13,130 nt of DNA from Actinomycetota bacterium (GTDB lineage: Bacteria; Actinomycetota; Acidimicrobiia; Acidimicrobiales; JAFATL01), in the NCBI GenBank assembly GCA_019243975.1, contig JAFATL010000404.1:1-13130 (forward strand), in the 5' to 3' direction. The notes beneath the pieces are model-generated. The model searched no databases, was not told the origin of the DNA, and was given only the letters and a program-made list of their open reading frames with translations. The position numbers and the translations under genes are program-made. Each line of letters opens with the position of its first letter. Within the stretch, counting starts at the first letter, position 1. Below, in pieces: positions 6,288-12,400 of the stretch.

Positions 6288-7163
6288 GTGGGCGACGTTC
6301 GACCGATGGTCGTCGACGACATTCCCGGCGCCAACGAGGTGTGGGAGCGCGCCTTCAGCGAGATGCGCGAGCGCTTCCACCTGCCGCACCAGCCGCGTGA
6401 CGCGGCCTCCGACGCCCGCTTCGACTCGCGCCTCCGCCACTTCCTCCAGCACGACGCGGGCGGCGCATGGGTGTCGCATGAGGGCGACCGCGTCACCGGT
6501 CTGGCCATCGCCCTGCAGCGCGAACGGCTGTGGGTGCTGTCGATGCTCGCGGTCGACCCGTCCACGCAGTCGAGCGGCGTGGGCCGCGCCTTGCTGGAGC
6601 GGGCGCTGGCCTACGGCGACGCCACCGGCCCCGGGATCATCCTGGCGTCGCGCGACCCGCGCGCCATGCGCCGGTACGCGCGGGCCGGCTTCGCCCTACG
6701 GCCGTCGGTCGTGGCGTGGGGTCGTCTCCGGCGCGCCGGGCTGCCAGCCGTCACAGGTGTGCGCGACGGCGACGCGTCCGACCTCGAGCTGGCCATCGCC
6801 GTCGACCGCTTCCAGCGCGGCGCGTCCCGTGGTCCCGACTACGAGGTGCTGCTGGACGATGCCGGCCAGATGCTGGTGTTCGAGGACGGCGCGCGACGTG
6901 GCTACACCATCGTGCGCGACGCCACGCGCGTGATGGTGCTGGCCGCCACCGATCCTGCGGTGGCGACGGCGCTGCTCACCGAGGCGCTGGCGCGATGCAG
7001 CGACGATCGCGACGTGGAGGTGGGCTGGATCACGGCCGAGCAGCAGTGGGCGGTCCGCACCTGCCTGGCCGCCGGCCTCGAGTTCCACCCCGTGGGCCCG
7101 GTGATGGTTCGCGGCTACCCGGGCCCGATGAGCCCGTACCTCCCGAACGGGATGAGCGGCTAG
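6288..7163 (+). CDS. GNAT-family N-acetyltransferase, two-domain
   Basis: A 291-residue protein. The first half (about 5-150) is a canonical GNAT domain. LWVLSMLAVDPSTQSSGVGRALLERAL at 81-107 is the acetyl-CoA-binding strand and pyrophosphate loop, with Q94-x-x-G-x-G-R. MRRYARAGFALRPS follows as motif B. The second half (about 160-285) looks like a degenerate second GNAT fold (VEVGWITAEQQWAVRTCLAAGLEFHPVGPVMVRGY) without the QxxGxG loop, so only one active site is expected. The tail YPGPMSPYLPNG is distinctive. The acetyl acceptor is unknown. The GTG start at 6288 is chosen for length; ATG at 6306 is an alternative. No RBS is visible for either. The gene converges on the EAL gene at 7217. Confidence 0.88.
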   Translation: MGDVRPMVVDDIPGANEVWERAFSEMRERFHLPHQPRDAASDARFDSRLRHFLQHDAGGAWVSHEGDRVTGLAIALQRERLWVLSMLAVDPSTQSSGVGRALLERALAYGDATGPGIILASRDPRAMRRYARAGFALRPSVVAWGRLRRAGLPAVTGVRDGDASDLELAIAVDRFQRGASRGPDYEVLLDDAGQMLVFEDGARRGYTIVRDATRVMVLAATDPAVATALLTEALARCSDDRDVEVGWITAEQQWAVRTCLAAGLEFHPVGPVMVRGYPGPMSPYLPNGMSG

Positions 7164-7179
7164 CCGGAGAACGCGGCCG

Positions 7180-7299
7180 GGTGCCCGACCAGGGCACCGC
7201 CGCCGGGTGGGGCCCCTCAGGGGTGCCCGGCGGAGTGAGCGGACGGCGAAGCCGGGAGCGAACCATGTGATCGCGGTTGGTGCCCGACCAGGGCACCAA
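7180..7299. repeat. Pair of identical 19-bp hairpin repeats flanking a third hairpin
   Basis: The 19-mer GGTGCCCGACCAGGGCACC occurs at 7180-7198 and again at 7279-7297 in the same orientation. Each forms a 7-bp stem with a 5-nt loop; the second extends to a 9-bp stem (7277-7285 with 7291-7299). Between them, CCGCCGGG (7200-7207) pairs with CCCGGCGG (7226-7233), enclosing CCCC-TCA-GGGG (7213-7223). The first copy begins 17 bases after the GNAT stop and could terminate that transcript. The second copy and part of the middle hairpin lie inside the 3' coding end of the EAL gene, whose TGA (7217-7219) is in the inner hairpin loop. The block could be a bidirectional terminator or a small inserted repeat element. 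Confidence 0.75.
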
Positions 7300-8116
7300 T
7301 CGTCCAGGGAAAGCGAGCCGGTCGGCCGAGGTGGAAGCCCTGCCCCAGCTGCACACCCAGCCGGCGGAGGTACCGCAGCTCGGCCGCCGACTCGATCGCT
7401 TCCGCGCACACGACGGCGTCGAGGTCCTCGGCGACGAGCATGAGCGCGCCGGCCAGTGCCTGGCAGCGCGGCTCGCTGTCGACGTCGCGCACCACGCTGG
7501 GGTCGAGCTTGATGATGTCGGGCAGCAACCCGGGCAGCTCGCGCACGACTGCGTCGTTGACAGCGGTGCGCACGCCGAGGTGGCGCAAACGGGCGAGAGG
7601 CGGCGCCAGCGCCGACCAGTCGGTGTGCCCGTCGGCCACGACCTCGACGATCATCCGGCACGCGTCCACGCCGACGGTCCGCAGCACCGGCAGCAAGCGC
7701 GGATCGGCGATCGCGTCGGCCGTGAGGTTGACCGAGACGGTGAGGCTGGACGGGATGCGCGCCAGATCGGTGAGGACGCGGCGCACGATCGCCAGCTGCA
7801 GGTGGATGCCGAGGCCGAGGCTGTCGGCCTGGGCCAGCCAGCAGCGCGCCGGTAGCTGGGGCACGCGGGTGAGGCGGGCAAGCGCCTCGACGCCGACCAG
7901 CCGCTCGGTGCGCAGGTCGAAGATGGGCTGGTAGACGACCCCGAACCCCCCGGTACCCCCCAACACCCGTTCGAGCTCGTCTGCCAGCCACCCGGCCGCA
8001 GGGTGCCGGCTCGGGATCGGGGGCCGAACTCGCCGCCGCCCCCCAGCGGCGGGTTCGCCCGACCGGCCCCACGACAGCCATGCCCGCTCAGTGGCGGTCA
8101 TCCGCACATCGGCCAT
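7217..8116 (-). CDS. Stand-alone EAL-domain protein with degenerate active site
   Basis: A 299-residue soluble protein with one EAL domain at about 45-266. It keeps EAL at 77-79 (VGVEALARL), Asn130 (SVNLTAD), Glu158 (IVEVVADG), Lys203 and Asp205 (IIKLDPSVV), Glu239 (CAEAIES) and Gln259 (GQGFHLGRP). The DDFGTG metal-binding and loop-6 segment is replaced by N187-D-A-V, and the ELTE motif reads EVVAD. In the family, the first Asp of DDFG binds metal and loop 6 supports dimer activation, so c-di-GMP hydrolysis is probably lost; a binding or adaptor role is inferred. No GGDEF, receiver or PAS domain is attached. Residues 267-299, after the domain end, are encoded by a hairpin-rich repeat and have no family look. 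The start is ATG at 8116 (ATG at 8101 possible), with no RBS. Confidence 0.87.
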   Translation of the reverse strand: MADVRMTATERAWLSWGRSGEPAAGGRRRVRPPIPSRHPAAGWLADELERVLGGTGGFGVVYQPIFDLRTERLVGVEALARLTRVPQLPARCWLAQADSLGLGIHLQLAIVRRVLTDLARIPSSLTVSVNLTADAIADPRLLPVLRTVGVDACRMIVEVVADGHTDWSALAPPLARLRHLGVRTAVNDAVVRELPGLLPDIIKLDPSVVRDVDSEPRCQALAGALMLVAEDLDAVVCAEAIESAAELRYLRRLGVQLGQGFHLGRPARFPWTIGALVGHQPRSHGSLPASPSAHSAGHP

Positions 8117-8137
8117 GGCTGCAGGATGCGGGTTGGG

Positions 8138-8164
8138 CCTTACTGGGTCCTTAACGAGGCCTTA
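8138..8164. promoter_or_regulatory. Three CCTTA direct repeats at exact 11-bp spacing
   Basis: CCTTA occurs at 8138-8142, 8149-8153 and 8160-8164, so repeat starts are 11 bp apart. On the minus strand this reads TTAAGG, TTAAGG, GTAAGG, 22 to 48 bases upstream of the EAL start. Direct repeats on one helical face at 11-bp spacing are the usual binding sites of OmpR/PhoB-type winged-helix proteins, including SARP regulators. The remaining bases of the 83-bp spacer (8117-8199) show a weak CATCCT hexamer (8123-8128) six bases before the EAL ATG and nothing else I recognise. The identity of any binding protein is not shown by the sequence. Confidence 0.5.
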
Positions 8165-8199
8165 ATGGTTCGCGGCACGCCTCTGACCAGGGCGTTTGC

Positions 8200-9336
8200 T
8201 CATCCCCAGGCAGGCTGGCCGGCCCCGTCGGCCAGCGTCGTGAGCTGGCGCTGGTCACTGCCGTCGGCCGCCATCGTCCAGAGCTGTGACGTGCTCGAGC
8301 CGTCCCCCGCCTGCGAGGGGCGAACGAAGACCATGCGGCTGCCGTCCGGCGACCACGATGCGCTGCCGCTGAGGTCGTGGTTGTCGGTGACGCGCGTCAA
8401 GCCGGTGCCGTCGGGATGCACCTTGTAGACGTCGGTCGTGTAGTCGGGCGTCGACCCGACGGTCGTGGCGGTGAAGCTGATCCAGCGCCCGTCGGGCGAC
8501 CACGCCGGCGAGGAGGCGGCGGTGTTCGGGGGAATCGCGATCGAGCGGACCAGCTTCCCGTTGTCGGCCCGCACGAGCGTGACGTGGTCGCCGGTGATGG
8601 CGATCACCGCGCCGTCGGGCGACCACGCAGGATCTCCGGGTGGGGCAGCGTCGCCGAGGTTGCGCTGGGAACGCCCGTCGATGCTGATCACGACCTGCGA
8701 CCCTGCTCCGGACGTCGCGAGGTGGGCTCCGGCTTCGTAGAACACGATCGAGCGCCCGTCCGGCGAGAAGCTTGGATGCTCGATCGCAGAGTCGTACACG
8801 AGGGTGTGCCGTCCGGAGCCGTCGGGCGCCATGACCTCGAGCCCGCCGCCGTACTTGCCGTCCCGGCCGGCGGCAATGAGGTCGCCGGCTCGGTTCCACG
8901 CCAGCCCGTTGAACGCGTCACCGCCGAACCACGGCGAGTCTGGTCGCGACGCAGTGCGGCCGAACTCGAAGTCGGCGATGTGCCGGATGTGGCTGCCGTC
9001 AGGGTCCATGACCGAGATGCCGCCTTGGCCTGGCGATTGGTTCCCGTCCACGAAGGCAATGCCGCCCCGCGGTCCCGCGTAGGTGCTCGACGGTGCAGGT
9101 GCGACACGTTTCGGGGCTGCTGTGACCGCCGGGCGTGCGGTCGTCGTCGGCACGGGCGGGCTGGTCGTGGTGGTGCTGGCAGCGGGCGGGGAGGAGGTCG
9201 ACGACGGCGAGTCACCGGCCAGCAACCGGTGGGCCGGACGATGGTCGTGTCCACGAGCGACGAGGAGGGCGATCGCGGCCGCGAGCACGAGCACGGCGAG
9301 GATGCCGGCGATGAGCGCCTGCCGACGACTGATCAC
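8200..9336 (-). CDS. Membrane-anchored TolB-like (PD40/WD40) beta-propeller protein
   Basis: A 378-residue predicted type II membrane protein. After ISRR comes one hydrophobic helix (about 8-27). A Ser/Thr/Pro/Ala-rich linker follows (about 41-88), then an extracellular propeller (about 90-378). Blades are marked by xPDG/SPDG turns: MDPDG 110, MAPDG 169, SPDG 191, WSPDG 238, WSPDG 279, WSPDG 328, and an AADG turn at 357. There are about six TolB-type blades, and the terminal QPAWG supplies the closing strand. No catalytic domain is attached, so a binding or sensing role is likely. The start is uncertain. GTG at 9336 has AGGAG only one base upstream; GTG 9351 or ATG 9372 are alternatives, but the 12 extra codons include rare ACA, TGT and AGG, which argues against them. 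It is divergent from the BTAD-cyclase gene. Confidence 0.85.
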   Translation of the reverse strand: MISRRQALIAGILAVLVLAAAIALLVARGHDHRPAHRLLAGDSPSSTSSPPAASTTTTSPPVPTTTARPAVTAAPKRVAPAPSSTYAGPRGGIAFVDGNQSPGQGGISVMDPDGSHIRHIADFEFGRTASRPDSPWFGGDAFNGLAWNRAGDLIAAGRDGKYGGGLEVMAPDGSGRHTLVYDSAIEHPSFSPDGRSIVFYEAGAHLATSGAGSQVVISIDGRSQRNLGDAAPPGDPAWSPDGAVIAITGDHVTLVRADNGKLVRSIAIPPNTAASSPAWSPDGRWISFTATTVGSTPDYTTDVYKVHPDGTGLTRVTDNHDLSGSASWSPDGSRMVFVRPSQAGDGSSTSQLWTMAADGSDQRQLTTLADGAGQPAWG

Positions 9337-9342
9337 GCTCCT

Positions 9343-9387
9343 ACAACGCACGAAGGACCCGGCCGTTGTCATAGGCGGGGCTACGAT
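9343..9387. promoter_or_regulatory. Divergent control region: 6-bp inverted repeat and candidate -10
   Basis: ACAACG (9343-9348) and CGTTGT (9364-9369) form an inverted repeat with centres 21 bp apart, about two helical turns, as in many dimer operators. TACGAT (9382-9387) fits a plus-strand TANNNT -10 element for the cyclase-regulator gene, giving a leader of about 45 nt to the GTG at 9439. A TTGTCA lies only 10 bases before it, too close for a standard -35. Both sites are short and could be chance. Confidence 0.25.
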
Positions 9388-9438
9388 TTTTCCCAGACGG
9401 GCGCAATGGCCGTCGAAAGGGGCGGACTGGGGACAAAC

Positions 9439-12400
9439 GTGACGGATGTGGGGGCGGGGACTTCCGCCGACATCGAGTTCCGCATCCTGGGGCCCCTCGA
9501 AGTTGTCATCGGCGGCGAGGTCGTCGACCTGGGCACGGCCAAGCAGCGCGCCCTGTTGGCGCTGCTCGTCATGCACATCAACCAGGTGGTGTCGACCGAG
9601 CGCCTGGTGGAGGACATCTGGGGCGACCAGCCGCCCGCGCGCGCCGCCAACGCCGTGCAGGTCTACGTGTCGTACCTGCGCAAGGTGCTGGAGCCCGACC
9701 GCACCAAGGGCGGCGAGAGCCACGTGCTCGTGACGCGCCGGCCCGGCTACCTGCTGCGGGCCGAGCCCGACCAGGTCGACTCCCTGCGGTTCGAGCGGCT
9801 GGTCGACGAGGGCCGCCGCGCCCTGGCCGCCGGCAACCCGGAGGCCGCCGCCCGCCGGCTGCGCCAGGGCCTCGACCTGTGGCGGGGGCCGGCGCTGGCC
9901 GACGTGGCCTACGAGCCCTTTGCCGATCGCGAGGCATCCCGCCTCGAGGAGCTGCGGGTGGCCGCCATGGAGGACCGGGTCGAGGCCGACCTCGCTCGCG
10001 GTCTCCACAGCGATCTCGTCGCCGAGCTCGACGCTCTCGTGGCTGCGCATCCGTTGCGGGAGCGGCTGTGGGGCCAGCGCATGGTCGCCCTGTACCGGTG
10101 CGGTCGCCAGGCCGAGGCGCTGCGCGCGTACCGCGACCTGCGCGAAGCCCTGGCCGAGGAGCTCGGCATCGACCCCAGCCCGGCCCTGCAGCGCCTGGAG
10201 GAGGCCATCCTCCAACAGCGCGAGGAGCTGGCGTGGACGCACGCGGGCGGCGAACTGGGGCCGACGGCGGCCGCCGCGCCCGAGCTGCCCGGCGGCGTGG
10301 TGTCGTTCCTCCTCACCGACATCGTGTCGTCCACGTCGTTGTGGGAGCAGTTCCCCGATGCCATGGCGCAGGCGCTGGCGCGCCACGACGAGCTGATCGC
10401 CGAGCTCGTCGACGCGGGCGGCGGGTGGCTCATCAAGTCGAAGGGCGAGGGCGACGCCACCCTGTCGGTGTTCGTGCGGGCCAGTGACGCGGTGGCAACC
10501 GCGTTGCAGCTGCAGCGAGCGGTGCAGGCCGAGCCGTGGGACGGCGACATCGACCTGCGCGTGCGTGTGGGCGTCCACACCGGCGAGGCGCAGCTGCGCG
10601 ACGGCGACTACTTCGGCCCGACCCTCAACCGGGCGGCGCGCATCCGCGCCCTGGCCGGGGCCGGTCACGTCTTGCTGTCGCAGGCCACCGCCGAGCTGGT
10701 GGCGGAACGGCTGCCCGACGGTGCGTCACTGCGCGCGCTGGGACAGCACACGCTGCGGGGGCTGGCCCGTCCTGAGCACGTGTTCGCGCTGGCCCACCCC
10801 GAGCTCGACAGCAGCGACCTGCCCTACGGCGATCAGGCCGCGCAACCAGCCCGCGCCGCCGACGACACGCCCCGCCGTCACAACCTCACGGTGCCCCTCA
10901 CCGCGTTCGTCGGCCGGGCCGACGCGCGCGCCGAGCTCAGTGCGCTGCTGGCCCACGACCGGCTCGTCACCCTCACCGGTCCCGGTGGCGCCGGCAAGAC
11001 ACGTCTGGCCGAGCAGGTCGCTCTCGACAACCTGAGCCGCTGGCCCGACGGCGTGTGGGCGGTCGAGCTCGCAGGTCTGTCCGACCCGCGCATGGTGCCG
11101 TCGGCCGTGGCAGCTGTCGTCGGCGTGACCGAGCAGTCGGGCCGCACCATCACCGACGGATTGATCGAGGCGCTGCGGGCGCGCCGCACGCTGCTGCTGC
11201 TCGACAACTGCGAGCACGTGCTCGACGCCGCCGCCGAGCTGGTCGAGCAGCTGCTGCCGGGCTGCCCGCAGGTCGACGTGCTGGCGACCAGCCGCCAGCC
11301 CCTGTCCGCCGCCAACGAGGTCACGTGGGGCGTGCCGTCCCTCGCCGTACCGCCGCCGCTCGCCGCCGGCGACGACGTCGAGAAGCTCCTCTCCTCGGAG
11401 TCGGTGCAGCTCTTCGTCGACCGGGCCCGGCTCAGTGACCCGCGCTTCGACCCGTCCGAGGCCGAGCTGCGAGCGGTCGGTGACATCTGCCGCCGCCTCG
11501 ACGGCATCCCGCTCGCCATCGAGCTGGCGGCCGCGCGCGTCGGCACGCTGACGCCGCGACAGATCGTCGAGCGGCTCGACAACGCCTTCGAGCTGTTGAC
11601 GAGCGGCAGCCGCGCCGCTTTGCCGCGCCAACAGACTCTGCGCGCGCTGGTCGACTGGAGCCACGACCTGCTGTCGGCCGAGGAGCAGGCGTTGTTCCGC
11701 CGCCTGGCGGTGTTCGCCGGTCCGATGCGTTTCGACGGCGTGCAAGCAGTGGCCGACGACGACAACGCGCGCGAGACGCTCGCCAGCCTCGTCGACCGGT
11801 CACTGGTGGCGCAGGAGAGCGACGGTGTTCGCTTCCGCCTGCTGGAGACGATGCGCCAGTACGCCTACGACAAGCTGCGCACGGCGGGGGAAGAGGCCGT
11901 GTACCGCAGCCGGCATCGCGACTGGGTGCTGGCGCTGGTGGAGCAGGCCCAGCCTGCGCTGGAGGCGGGCGGCGACACGGGTTGGCACGACCGGCTGGAG
12001 GAGGAGCTCGACAACGTGCGGGCCGCCCTCGACTGGAGCCTGGGCGAGCGCGAGGGTCGGGAGCCGGCCGCCCGGCTGGCCAGCGCCGCCAACGGCTTCT
12101 GGGTGGCGCGGCACTGGAGCGAGGGCCGCCAGTGGCTGGAGCGCTCCCTGGCGGCGGCCGGGCCGTTGGCGCCGACCATCGAGGCGGCCGCCCGCAACAG
12201 CGCGGCCAACCTGGCCGGTCTGCAGGGCGACTTCGACGCCGCCCGCCGGCTCCTCGAAGGCAGCGTCGCCCTTGGCCGCGAACTCGGTGACGAGGCGCTC
12301 GTGCGCGAGGCGCTGCACGTGCTCGGCAACGTCACGTGGGACCACGGCGACTTCGCGGGCGCCGTCGCCTCGTACGCGGAGGCGTTGGAGATCGCCCGCC

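Noticed and set aside
5041..6933. A 630-codon plus-strand frame spanning the ABM, AKR and GNAT region
   Set aside because: It runs antisense to the aldo/keto reductase and out of frame with the ABM and GNAT genes, all of which show clear family motifs.
9366..9371. TTGTCA as a -35 box for the cyclase-regulator
   Set aside because: It is only 10 bases from the candidate TACGAT -10, well short of the usual 16-19.
9373..10668. Upstream extension of the propeller frame opposite the cyclase-regulator gene
   Set aside because: It is antisense to the conserved winged helix, BTAD and cyclase domains and lacks any motif. The membrane anchor directly follows the chosen start.
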